A stretch of 8,416 bases of DNA from an uncultured Saprospiraceae bacterium (lineage in GTDB: Bacteria; Bacteroidota; Bacteroidia; Chitinophagales; Saprospiraceae), in assembly GCA_937127195.1 (NCBI GenBank), contig CAKZLT010000013.1:1-8416 (forward strand), written 5' to 3'. A program made the position numbers and the translations under genes. Positions within the stretch are counted from its first letter, which is position 1. Every line of letters starts with the position of its first letter. Below the pieces are notes generated by a model that was given only the letters and a program-made list of their open reading frames with translations, searched no databases and was not told the origin of the DNA. Positions 1 through 6,020 of this stretch are shown here, piece after piece.

Positions 1-22
1 TGTAGTTGAAGAATTAAATTAA
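1..22 (+). CDS. rpmD: C-terminal end of an upstream gene, probably 50S ribosomal protein L30 (partial)
   Basis: Only the last six codons and a TAA stop (20-22) are inside the window; they read VVEELN. Nothing in six residues proves identity. The call is inferred from position: in the spc operon L30 normally lies directly before L15, and L30 proteins commonly end in a short hydrophobic-acidic tail of this kind. The gap to the next start is 52 nt. L30 is a small 50S protein. The gene would be confirmed by reading the sequence to the left. Confidence 0.55.
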
Positions 23-74
23 TTATTATAGTTGAGATGTTTCTATTGAACAATAAACAATTCTTAAAGTAATC

Positions 75-560
75 ATGGAATTACATAATCTTAGGCCCGC
101 TAAAGGTGCTACTAAAAATAGAAAGCGAATAGCTCGTGGTCAAGGCTCTGGTCATGGTGGTACGGCTACTCGTGGACACAAAGGTGCAAAATCTCGTTCA
201 GGATATAAGTCGAAAATGGGTTTTGAAGGTGGTCAAATGCCTTTACAACGTCGTATTCCTAAGCGTGGATTCAAAAATATCAATAGAGTAGATTATGTCG
301 GTATTAATTTAGATCGTTTGCAAGGAATTGCAGAGAAATACAATATCGATACAATTACTCCTGAGGTTCTTTTTGAGAAAAATGTAATCAAAAGACGTGA
401 TTTAGTGAAAATTTTGGGAGGAAATTCAAGTGATTTAACTTCTAAATTGTCAGTAACAGCTCACGCTTATTCTGCTAGTGCAAAAGAAGCTATTGAAAAA
501 GCAGGAGGTTCTGCTTCAATAGTTGTTGCACCAGTAAAAAATACAGAAGAGAAGTCTTAA
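75..560 (+). CDS. rplO: 50S ribosomal protein L15 (uL15)
   Basis: L15 is a late-assembling protein of the large subunit that binds 23S rRNA. The 161-residue product starts MELHNLRPAKGATKN, the usual L15 opening. A Gly/Arg/Lys-rich extended N-terminal arm follows (about residues 10-65, with GQGSGHGGTATRGHKG and the GFEGGQMPLQRRIPKRGF segment) that threads into rRNA. The globular C-terminal half (about 75-150) ends with the family signature region around KILGG (112-116) and AKEAIEKAGGS (136-146). The length is slightly above the 144-150 residues usual for bacteria because of a short hydrophilic tail (153-161). The ATG at 75 is the only start that gives the complete arm; its leader is AT-rich without a Shine-Dalgarno sequence. 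It is the first complete gene of this operon segment and lies 100 nt before secY. Confidence 0.98.
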   Translation: MELHNLRPAKGATKNRKRIARGQGSGHGGTATRGHKGAKSRSGYKSKMGFEGGQMPLQRRIPKRGFKNINRVDYVGINLDRLQGIAEKYNIDTITPEVLFEKNVIKRRDLVKILGGNSSDLTSKLSVTAHAYSASAKEAIEKAGGSASIVVAPVKNTEEKS

Positions 561-593
561 AAATGCATAGGATTTTTATCCTTGACATCTTCT
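545..593 (+). promoter_or_regulatory. Possible weak stem-loop spanning the rplO stop codon
   Basis: AGAAGA (545-550) can pair with TCTTCT (588-593), GTC (554-556) with GAC (584-586), and AGGAT (569-573) with ATCCT (578-582) around a TTTT loop. The fold encloses the rplO stop codon (558-560) and lies just before the stronger hairpin in front of secY. The interior loops are large, so it may be chance. No U-tract follows, so it is not a standard terminator. Its role is unknown. Confidence 0.25.
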
Positions 594-606
594 TAAATAA
601 AATTAT

Positions 607-646
607 TAATGCCTTCGTAAGAAAGTTATTTTTTATGAAGGTATTA
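607..646 (+). promoter_or_regulatory. Long perfect RNA hairpin in the rplO-secY gap
   Basis: The left arm 607-624 pairs with 629-646 without a mismatch: 18 bp closed by a GTTA tetraloop (625-628). Three of the pairs (G611-T642, G617-T636, G621-T632) are G-U wobbles, possible only in the sense-strand RNA. The hairpin ends 14 nt before the secY ATG and is followed by TAAGAAAAAGGGAC, not a U-tract, so it is not an intrinsic terminator. A translational control site for secY, an mRNA processing site or a 3'-end stabiliser for the upstream message are all possible; the sequence does not decide. Confidence 0.6.
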
Positions 647-660
647 TAAGAAAAAGGGAC

Positions 661-2058
661 ATGAAGAAGTTTATAGAAACAATTAAAAATATCTGGACAA
701 TAAAAGAATTGCGTAATCGCATTCTATTTACCTTAGGATTACTAATGGTATTTAGATTTGCTTCTTTCGTTGTCTTACCAGGTATCAATCCTGAAATTTT
801 AGGTCAGGCAGTTAGTCAAGCTGGCGGACAAGGACTTTTAGGTTTGATTAACGCGTTTACAGGTGGTGCATTTAATAATGCAGCAATCATGGCATTAGGA
901 ATTATGCCATATATTTCTGCATCAATCATCATTCAGCTATTAGGATTTGCTGTTCCTTATTTCCAAAGATTACAAAAGAGAGAAGGTGAAGCAGGTCGAA
1001 GACGTTTGAATCAAATTACTAGATGGTTAACTGTTGCTATTACATTAGTACAAGCTGCGGGATACTTGACATATATTAAGACATCTTACGGACAAGCAAT
1101 TGATCCAACTTTACCAGCAGGTGTGTTTTGGTTTACCAATATTATCATTTTGACTGCAGGAACAATATTCGCTATGTGGTTAGGTGAGCGTATTACTGAA
1201 AAAGGAATTGGTAATGGTATTTCATTATTAATTATGATTGGTATTATCGCAACACTTCCAACATCATTAGTTGCCGAGTTCGGATTACGTTTTGGAGGTA
1301 GTGCAGCAGGTGGTCCAATTGCATTCTTATTAGAAATTGCATTTTTAGTAATTGTAGTAATGGCAACAACTGCCTTAGTACAAGCAGTAAGAAAAATTCC
1401 TATTCAATTTGCTAAAAGAATGGTAGGAAGGGGAAGTAGTAGTCAAATGCCAGATACTGGTCGTAGAGATTACATTCCTGTTAAAGTGAATGCTTCAGGT
1501 GTAATGCCAATCATTTTTGCACAAGCTTTAATGTTTTTGCCAGCAACTCTTTTACAATTTACTATTGACCCGACTAATCCAGATGCAGCGTCAAGTGGTA
1601 TTCTAGCAACATTAAATGATTTTACTTCAGTACCTTATAATGTTATATATTTCTTTATGGTAATTATTTTTACCTATGTATATACAGCATTATTAGTTAA
1701 TCCTAAGCAATACTCTGAATGGTTGAAGCAACAAAATGCTTTTATTCCAGGAGTTAAACCAGGAAAATCTACGGAAGATTTCATTGATGCAGTAACAACT
1801 AGAATTACTTTACCTGGTTCTATATTCTTAGGTTTAGTATCTATCTTACCAGCATTTGCAGTGAAATTATTTGGAGCTAATATGACTTTTGCTCAATTCT
1901 TTGGAGGTACGTCATTATTAATTATGGTCGGTGTTGTATTAGATACTCTACAACAAGTAGAAAGTTATCTATTGATGCGTCGATATGATGGTTTGACAAA
2001 ATCAGGAAGAATTAGTGGTCGTAAAGGCGGAGTTATGCCAGTAGGTGCATCGATGTAA
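661..2058 (+). CDS. secY: Protein translocase channel subunit SecY
   Basis: SecY forms the protein-conducting channel of the inner membrane with SecE and SecG, and takes SecA- or ribosome-delivered substrates. The 465-residue product shows ten hydrophobic segments at about 20-40, 73-100, 118-138, 155-175, 183-203, 218-242, 272-300, 325-347, 380-402 and 408-432. The Gly-rich plug region (about 55-70) follows segment 1. The SecY signature WLGERITEKGIGNGISLLI is at 173-191. The long cytoplasmic loop 342-380 contains FIPGVKPGKSTEDF, where E. coli has the functionally important Arg357; here the aligned residue is Lys366. The length is slightly above the E. coli protein (443), in line with Bacteroidota. 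The start at 661 gives a short amphipathic N-terminus (MKKFIETIKNIWTIKELRNR). An AAAAAGGGAC stretch just upstream is at best a weak ribosome binding site. The gene is in the usual place after rplO, and map follows after 11 nt. Confidence 0.98.
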   Translation: MKKFIETIKNIWTIKELRNRILFTLGLLMVFRFASFVVLPGINPEILGQAVSQAGGQGLLGLINAFTGGAFNNAAIMALGIMPYISASIIIQLLGFAVPYFQRLQKREGEAGRRRLNQITRWLTVAITLVQAAGYLTYIKTSYGQAIDPTLPAGVFWFTNIIILTAGTIFAMWLGERITEKGIGNGISLLIMIGIIATLPTSLVAEFGLRFGGSAAGGPIAFLLEIAFLVIVVMATTALVQAVRKIPIQFAKRMVGRGSSSQMPDTGRRDYIPVKVNASGVMPIIFAQALMFLPATLLQFTIDPTNPDAASSGILATLNDFTSVPYNVIYFFMVIIFTYVYTALLVNPKQYSEWLKQQNAFIPGVKPGKSTEDFIDAVTTRITLPGSIFLGLVSILPAFAVKLFGANMTFAQFFGGTSLLIMVGVVLDTLQQVESYLLMRRYDGLTKSGRISGRKGGVMPVGASM

Positions 2059-2069
2059 GATATAATAAT

Positions 2070-2900
2070 ATGATATATTATAAGACTGCTGAGGAGATTG
2101 AGTTAATACGTCAGAGTAGCCAATTAGTTGGAAAGACATTGGGAGTTGTGGCAAGTATGCTCAAGCCAGGAATTACAGGAGAAGAAATAGATAAAGTCGC
2201 AGAAGAATTTATTCGTGATAATGGTGGGATTCCAGGATTTAAAGGTCTTTATGACTTTCCATCTACTTTATGTATTTCAAAAAACTCTTGTGTTGTTCAT
2301 GGAATTCCAGAAAAGAAAGAATTCGCAGACGGGGATATAGTTTCTGTTGATTGTGGTGTCTTTATGAATGGATTTTATGGAGATTGTGCTTATACTTTTC
2401 CAATAGGCGATGTAAGTGAGGATGTAATGAATTTATTACGAATTACCGAAGATTCGCTATATTTAGGAATAGAACAAGCTAGAGTAGGAAAACGTTTAGG
2501 AGATATATCTTCTGCTATCCAAACTTATGCTGAAAAGCAAAACAAGTATGGAATTGTTCGGAAATTAGTCGGACATGGCGTAGGACGAGAATTACACGAA
2601 GATCCAGAAGTTCCAAACTTTGGTAAACGAGGAAGAGGAGTTAAATTGAAAGAAGGTTTAGTTATCGCTATTGAGCCTATGGTGAACATGGGTACAAAAG
2701 ATGTTAAACAATCTCAAGATGGCTGGGGAATTTTGACAGCAGATGGAAAAGCCTCTGCACATTACGAACATACTGTTGCAGTAGGAAAAGGGCAAGCAGA
2801 TATCTTAAGTACACATGAATATGTGGTAGAGGCAATTAAAAATAATGTAAATATTAAGGAAGTTTCCTCTAAATATCAGATATTTGCAAACCAAATCTAA
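2070..2900 (+). CDS. map: Type I methionine aminopeptidase
   Basis: This enzyme removes the initiator methionine from nascent proteins in the cytoplasm when the second residue is small, using a two-metal centre. The 276-residue product covers the complete pita-bread fold. The five metal ligands are visible: D94 in SVDCGV, D105 in GDCAYTF, H169 in GHGVG, E202 in IEPM and E233 in YEHTV. The substrate-contacting histidines are H77 (VVHGIP) and H176 (ELHEDP). There is no N-terminal SH3-binding or zinc-finger extension, so this is the short bacterial form (type Ia). About 25 residues after the catalytic core (from about 250) form a C-terminal tail. The ATG at 2070 gives MIYYKTAEEIELIRQ, the standard opening. 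It lies 11 nt after secY and 3 nt before infA, so the three are surely co-transcribed. Unlike Firmicutes, no adk is present between secY and map. Confidence 0.98.
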   Translation: MIYYKTAEEIELIRQSSQLVGKTLGVVASMLKPGITGEEIDKVAEEFIRDNGGIPGFKGLYDFPSTLCISKNSCVVHGIPEKKEFADGDIVSVDCGVFMNGFYGDCAYTFPIGDVSEDVMNLLRITEDSLYLGIEQARVGKRLGDISSAIQTYAEKQNKYGIVRKLVGHGVGRELHEDPEVPNFGKRGRGVKLKEGLVIAIEPMVNMGTKDVKQSQDGWGILTADGKASAHYEHTVAVGKGQADILSTHEYVVEAIKNNVNIKEVSSKYQIFANQI

Positions 2901-2903
2901 AAT

Positions 2904-3122
2904 ATGGCTAAGCAAGAGTTAATAAAACAGGATGGTACGATTACAGAAGCATTATCAAATGCTATGTTTCGTGTTATATTAGAAAGTGGGCATGAGATTG
3001 TTGCTACTATTTCTGGAAAGATGCGTATGAATTATATTCGTATTTTGCCAGGAGATAAAGTAAAAGTAGAAATGTCTCCCTACGATTTATCAAGAGGAAG
3101 AATAACATATAGATATAAATAA
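2904..3122 (+). CDS. infA: Translation initiation factor IF-1
   Basis: IF-1 binds the A site of the 30S subunit during initiation, with IF-2 and IF-3. The 72-residue product is full length for the family, and is a single S1-like OB-fold. Recognisable segments are the MAKQELIKQDGTITEAL start, NAMFRVILESGHEIVATISG (19-38), the MRMNYIRILPGDKVKVEMSPYD region (40-61) and the terminal RGRITYRYK. The ATG follows the map stop by only 3 nt, with no Shine-Dalgarno sequence. The two genes are therefore close to translationally coupled. rpmJ follows after 8 nt. Confidence 0.98.
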   Translation: MAKQELIKQDGTITEALSNAMFRVILESGHEIVATISGKMRMNYIRILPGDKVKVEMSPYDLSRGRITYRYK

Positions 3123-3130
3123 AATTAATC

Positions 3131-3247
3131 ATGAAAGTAAGGGCTTCAATTAAAAAGCGCAGTTCTGATTGTAAAATTGTAAGACGCAAAGGGAAACTTT
3201 ACGTTATTAACAAAAAGAATCCTAGGTTTAAGCAACGTCAAGGATAA
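3131..3247 (+). CDS. rpmJ: 50S ribosomal protein L36 (bL36), zinc-free form
   Basis: L36 is the smallest protein of the large subunit and stabilises 23S rRNA near the GTPase-associated region. The reading frame is 38 codons plus TAA: MKVRASIKKRSSDCKIVRRK, then GKLYVINKKNPRFKQRQG. The length and the MKVRAS, CKIVRRKG and NPRFKQRQG segments are diagnostic. The zinc-binding form has Cys11, Cys14, Cys27 and His32. Here positions 11, 27 and 32 are Ser, Asn and Arg and only Cys14 remains, so zinc cannot be bound in the usual way. It is packed between infA (8 nt before) and rpsM (19 nt after), the conserved place for this gene. Confidence 0.97.
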   Translation: MKVRASIKKRSSDCKIVRRKGKLYVINKKNPRFKQRQG

Positions 3248-3266
3248 TAAAAAATAACATTTTATT

Positions 3267-3635
3267 ATGGCTCGTATATCAGGTGTAGATTTACCTAAGA
3301 ACAAGAGGGGAGTTATAGGTTTGACCTATATTTACGGAATCGGTGATACGACTGCTAAAAAGATTTTAGCAGATGCTGGTATTGATGAAAGTGTTCGAGT
3401 GAAAGACTGGACAGATGACAATATCAAGCAAATTAGACGTATTATTGGTGACGAATTGGTGGTAGAAGGTACTTTACGTGGTGAAGTACAATTAAACATC
3501 AAACGTTTGATGGATATTGCCTCTAATAGAGGTTTACGTCACAGAAGGGGATTACCATTAAGAGGACAGCGTACTAAAACAAACGCTCGTACTAGAAAAG
3601 GTAAGCGTAAAACAGTTGCTAACAAGAAGAAATAA
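3267..3635 (+). CDS. rpsM: 30S ribosomal protein S13 (uS13)
   Basis: S13 sits in the head of the small subunit, contacts the P-site tRNA, and forms bridges to the large subunit. The 122-residue product begins MARISGVDLPKNKRGVIGLT. It has the helix-two-turn-helix core (about 15-60, with YIYGIGDTTAKKIL), the long helix to about 85, and the family signature RGLRHRRGLPLRGQRTKTN at 88-106, followed by a Lys/Arg-rich tail (107-122) that reaches the tRNA. The length matches the family. This is the first gene of the classic alpha operon, but here it follows rpmJ after only 19 nt. There is thus no room for the S4-binding alpha leader that precedes rpsM in E. coli. Confidence 0.98.
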   Translation: MARISGVDLPKNKRGVIGLTYIYGIGDTTAKKILADAGIDESVRVKDWTDDNIKQIRRIIGDELVVEGTLRGEVQLNIKRLMDIASNRGLRHRRGLPLRGQRTKTNARTRKGKRKTVANKKK

Positions 3636-3661
3636 TTAATTCTTATAATATTTGAAGCAAT

Positions 3662-4054
3662 ATGGCTAAGGCAAGAGCTAAGAAGGTTAAGAAGAGAAAA
3701 GTCCGTATAGACTCGGAAGGTACTGCTTATATCAAAGCAACCTTCAACAATATTATCATTTCGGTTTGTAATAAGTCGGGTCAAGTTATATCTTGGTCTT
3801 CGGCTGGTAAATCTGGGTTTAGAGGTTCTAAAAAGAACACTCCTTATGCTGCACAGATTGCCGCTACAGATGCTGCTAAAACAGCAAACGATGCAGGAAT
3901 GAAAAGCACAGTAGTCTATGTAAAAGGGCCAGGTTCTGGTAGAGAAGCTGCAATTAGAGCTATTCACCAAGCAGGCATTTCGGTATTAAAGATTGTCGAT
4001 ATTACTCCCGTTCCACACAACGGATGTCGTCCACCGAAAAGAAGAAGAGTATAA
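3662..4054 (+). CDS. rpsK: 30S ribosomal protein S11 (uS11)
   Basis: S11 lies on the 30S platform near the E site and the mRNA exit. The 130-residue product has a Lys/Arg-rich N-terminus (2-14), the core FNNIIISVCNKSGQVISWSS (28-47), the GKSGFRGSKKNTPYAAQIAA segment (49-68), GPGSGREAAIRA (89-100) and the nearly invariant ending PHNGCRPPKRRRV (118-130). Asn120-Gly121 in that ending corresponds to the Asn-Gly site reported to form isoaspartate in the E. coli protein. The gap from rpsM is 26 nt and looks plain. The gap after the gene is 128 nt and strongly structured. Confidence 0.98.
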   Translation: MAKARAKKVKKRKVRIDSEGTAYIKATFNNIIISVCNKSGQVISWSSAGKSGFRGSKKNTPYAAQIAATDAAKTANDAGMKSTVVYVKGPGSGREAAIRAIHQAGISVLKIVDITPVPHNGCRPPKRRRV

Positions 4055-4059
4055 ATATT

Positions 4060-4157
4060 TTTATTCACACAGATTAACTCGTCTGTGCTTTATACCCACT
4101 TTTAATTTAAAATCATTCGATTTTAGTTTTAATGGTATATAAGTTGAAGTGAATAAG
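4060..4157 (+). promoter_or_regulatory. Multibranch RNA fold in the rpsK-rpsD gap, candidate S4 leader
   Basis: Three nested helices can form in the mRNA. TTATTCAC (4061-4068) pairs with GTGAATAA (4149-4156), closing the element. Inside it, CACAGA (4068-4073) pairs with TCTGTG (4082-4087), and TATACC (4091-4096) pairs with GGTATA (4134-4139). The second arm contains a further 7-bp hairpin, TAAAATC (4108-4114) with GATTTTA (4119-4125), around ATTC. C4068 can be used in the outer or the first helix but not both, which would let the two stack. The fold ends 26 nt before the rpsD start. S4 is the known autoregulator of alpha operons in other bacteria, so an S4-binding leader is a reasonable guess. 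It does not match any leader I recognise, and no conservation test was possible. Confidence 0.5.
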
Positions 4158-4182
4158 TCATTCTTTAAATTATATTGTCACA

Positions 4183-4797
4183 ATGGCAAGATATACAGGT
4201 CCACGTACCAAAAAATCTAGGTCTTTTGGAGAATCTATCTTTAAAGCGGTAGATAAGTCATTTGAAAGACGTAAATACCCACCAGGGCAGCATGGTAATA
4301 CTCGTAGAAGGAAGCAAGGTTCTGACTATGGTGTTCAATTGAAAGAAAAGCAAAAAGTAAAATATACTTATGGATTGCTAGAGCGTCAATTTCGCAACTT
4401 GTTTGTTAAAGCTAACCGTAAAAGTGGTGTAACAGGTGAAATCTTACTTCAATTATTGGAAGCTAGATTAGACAATACTGTTTACAGACTAGGTATAGCA
4501 ACTTCAAGAAGAGCTGCTCGTCAATTAGTATCTCACAGACACATTACAGTTAATGGTGTCTTGACAAATATACCATCTTACGAATTACGTCCAGGTGATG
4601 TAATTGGAGTAAGAGCAAAATCTCAAGGTTTAACAGTTATTCAGGACTCTGTTTCTATGAAATCAGATGTTCGTAATTTTGGTTGGTTAGAATTTAACCC
4701 AACTTTAATGGCTGGTACATTTTTGGCTTTCCCTGAAAGAAACCAAATTCCTGAGAATATCAATGAACAATTAATCGTTGAACTTTACTCTAAGTAA
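4183..4797 (+). CDS. rpsD: 30S ribosomal protein S4 (uS4)
   Basis: S4 is a primary 16S rRNA binder that nucleates assembly of the 30S body, takes part in the mRNA entry helicase and decoding fidelity, and in E. coli represses its own operon. The 204-residue product starts MARYTGPRTKKSRSFGESIF. It has an N-terminal arm and helical domain (1-92, with YPPGQHG at 32-38), then the S4 RNA-binding domain. That domain's signature runs from LDNTVYRLGIATSRRAARQL (96-115) to HITVNG (120-125). The typical C-terminal end EQLIVELYSK is present. There is no cysteine at all, so it lacks the N-terminal zinc knuckle of some S4 forms. The ATG at 4183 may sit in a small ATTG/CAAT hairpin (4174-4184). The gene lies between rpsK and rpoA as in other Bacteroidota and in proteobacteria. 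Confidence 0.98.
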   Translation: MARYTGPRTKKSRSFGESIFKAVDKSFERRKYPPGQHGNTRRRKQGSDYGVQLKEKQKVKYTYGLLERQFRNLFVKANRKSGVTGEILLQLLEARLDNTVYRLGIATSRRAARQLVSHRHITVNGVLTNIPSYELRPGDVIGVRAKSQGLTVIQDSVSMKSDVRNFGWLEFNPTLMAGTFLAFPERNQIPENINEQLIVELYSK

Positions 4798-4815
4798 TAT
4801 AGTTATAAATACATT

Positions 4816-4871
4816 GGGAATTGGAAATCAATATGTTTTAATCTTTATTAAAGCATTGATTTTCAATTCTC
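4816..4871 (+). promoter_or_regulatory. Very long RNA hairpin in the rpsD-rpoA gap
   Basis: The left arm 4816-4832 pairs with 4855-4871: 17 bp with no mismatch, including wobbles at G4817-T4870 and G4824-T4863. After a two-base bulge (4833-4834), 4835-4842 pairs with 4847-4854 (8 bp, one wobble at T4836-G4853) around a CTTT loop. This makes about 25 bp in a 56-nt element. It begins 18 nt after the rpsD stop and ends 60 nt before rpoA. The downstream TTTTTT (about 4895-4900) is too far away for an intrinsic terminator. Possible roles are mRNA processing, stabilisation of the upstream message, or control of rpoA relative to the ribosomal protein genes. Confidence 0.55.
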
Positions 4872-4931
4872 TATTGTTGTATATATAAGTATCATATTTT
4901 TTGAAATCCACTATAAAGCAATCATACAAAT

Positions 4932-5930
4932 ATGAGTATATTAAATTTCCAGAGACCGGAGAAAATCTTAATGCACAAGGCGACAGAATTTGAAGGTTTC
5001 TTTGAATTTAAGCCCCTTGAACCGGGTTTCGGACAAACAGTAGGTAATTCTCTTCGCAGAGTTTTACTTTCTTCATTAGAAGGTTTCGCTATTTCTGCAA
5101 TTCGTATCGCTGGAGTTGACCATGAGTTTTCTACTATTCGTGGCGTTGTTGAGGATGTAGTGGATATTATTTTGAACTTGAAGCAAGTTCGTATCAAGCA
5201 ATTGATTTCGGATGAAGAAATTTCTAGTGAAAAAATCTACTTAACCATTTCTGGTAAAGAAGAATTTAGAGCTGGTGATATAGAAGACCATACGAATGTA
5301 TTTAAAGTGATGAATCCAGAACACTTGATTTGTCAAATGGAGCCATTCGTTAATCTTGAAATGGAACTGACTATTACTAAAGGACGTGGATATGCGCCTT
5401 CTGAGGAAAATATGCCAAAGGATGCTCCTATTGGTGTTATTCCAATTGATGCTATTTACACACCTATCAAGAATGTAAGTTACAAAGTATCTAATACTCG
5501 TGTTGGTCAACGTACGGACTACGAAAAATTAGGTATTGTAGTTAAAACTGATGGTACAATTCATCCAGAAGATGCTATCAAAGAAGCTGCTAGTATTTTG
5601 ATTCACCACTTATTATTGATTTCTGATGAAAACCTCATTCCTAATGAGCCGACTCGTCAAGAAGATAATATTGTTGATGAACACATCTTACACATGCGTA
5701 AACTTCTTAAAACTTCTTTGGAAGATTTAGATTTATCGGTACGTGCTTATAACTGTTTGAAAGCTGCTAAGATTAATTCTTTGGCTGAAATGGTAAAGTA
5801 TGATACTCATGAACTATTGAAGTTCCGTAACTTTGGTAAGAAATCTTTAGTCGAAATCGAAGAGTTGTTAGCTGAGAAAGGTTTGACATTCGGTATGGAT
5901 TTGTCTAAATATAAATTAGACGAAGAGTAA
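4932..5930 (+). CDS. rpoA: DNA-directed RNA polymerase subunit alpha
   Basis: Alpha dimerises to start core polymerase assembly (with beta and beta'), and its C-terminal domain contacts upstream DNA and activators. The 332-residue product has the N-terminal domain (about 1-235), with the dimer-interface motif GFGQTVGNSLRRVLLSSLEG (32-51) and the insert domain near 55-180. A linker rich in acidic residues (about 236-252) joins it to the C-terminal domain (about 255-325). In that domain the DNA-contact residues of E. coli (R265, N268, G296, K298, S299) correspond to R271, N274, G302, K304 and S305 in SVRAYNCLKAAKI and FRNFGKKSL. It ends GMDLSKYKLDEE. The length is normal. The leader has no Shine-Dalgarno sequence. 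A 134-nt structured gap separates it from rpsD and may allow its expression to be set apart from the ribosomal genes. Confidence 0.98.
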   Translation: MSILNFQRPEKILMHKATEFEGFFEFKPLEPGFGQTVGNSLRRVLLSSLEGFAISAIRIAGVDHEFSTIRGVVEDVVDIILNLKQVRIKQLISDEEISSEKIYLTISGKEEFRAGDIEDHTNVFKVMNPEHLICQMEPFVNLEMELTITKGRGYAPSEENMPKDAPIGVIPIDAIYTPIKNVSYKVSNTRVGQRTDYEKLGIVVKTDGTIHPEDAIKEAASILIHHLLLISDENLIPNEPTRQEDNIVDEHILHMRKLLKTSLEDLDLSVRAYNCLKAAKINSLAEMVKYDTHELLKFRNFGKKSLVEIEELLAEKGLTFGMDLSKYKLDEE

Positions 5931-5943
5931 AATAAATTTATCA

Positions 5944-5990
5944 TACATCTTTATAAATGTAGTAACCGTATCCTATATTGATTTAGGAGG
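5944..5990 (+). promoter_or_regulatory. Small hairpins with an orphan Shine-Dalgarno sequence before rplQ
   Basis: TACAT (5944-5948) can pair with ATGTA (5957-5961), and TCCTA (5971-5975) with TAGGA (5984-5988). The second hairpin runs into AGGAGG (5985-5990), a full anti-Shine-Dalgarno complement that lies 30 nt before the rplQ ATG, too far for normal use. The only nearby in-range start, GTG at 5993, reaches a stop after three further codons. AGGAGG is otherwise absent from the leaders in this operon, so it may be a regulatory ribosome contact; chance is also possible. Confidence 0.35.
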
Positions 5991-6020
5991 AAGTGCTACG
6001 AAGATAATAAATTCAATATA

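Noticed and set aside
44..57. Small TATTGAACAATA-type hairpin before rplO
   Set aside because: Only four pairs are possible with a legal loop; too weak to report as a structure.
607..646. Reading the pre-secY hairpin as an intrinsic terminator
   Set aside because: It is followed by TAAGAAAAAGGG rather than a U-tract, and essential operon genes lie downstream.
3007..3189. A - strand open frame of 60 codons opposite infA/rpmJ
   Set aside because: The region is fully explained by infA and the 38-codon rpmJ gene on the + strand.
3539..3970. A - strand open frame of 143 codons opposite rpsM/rpsK
   Set aside because: Both conserved ribosomal protein genes are read on the other strand; the product is Cys/Ser-rich and unlike any family.
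4891..4901. TATTTTTTG as a Bacteroidota -7 promoter box before rpoA
   Set aside because: It is one base longer than TAnnTTTG and no -33 box is seen at the right distance; runs of T are common in this gap.
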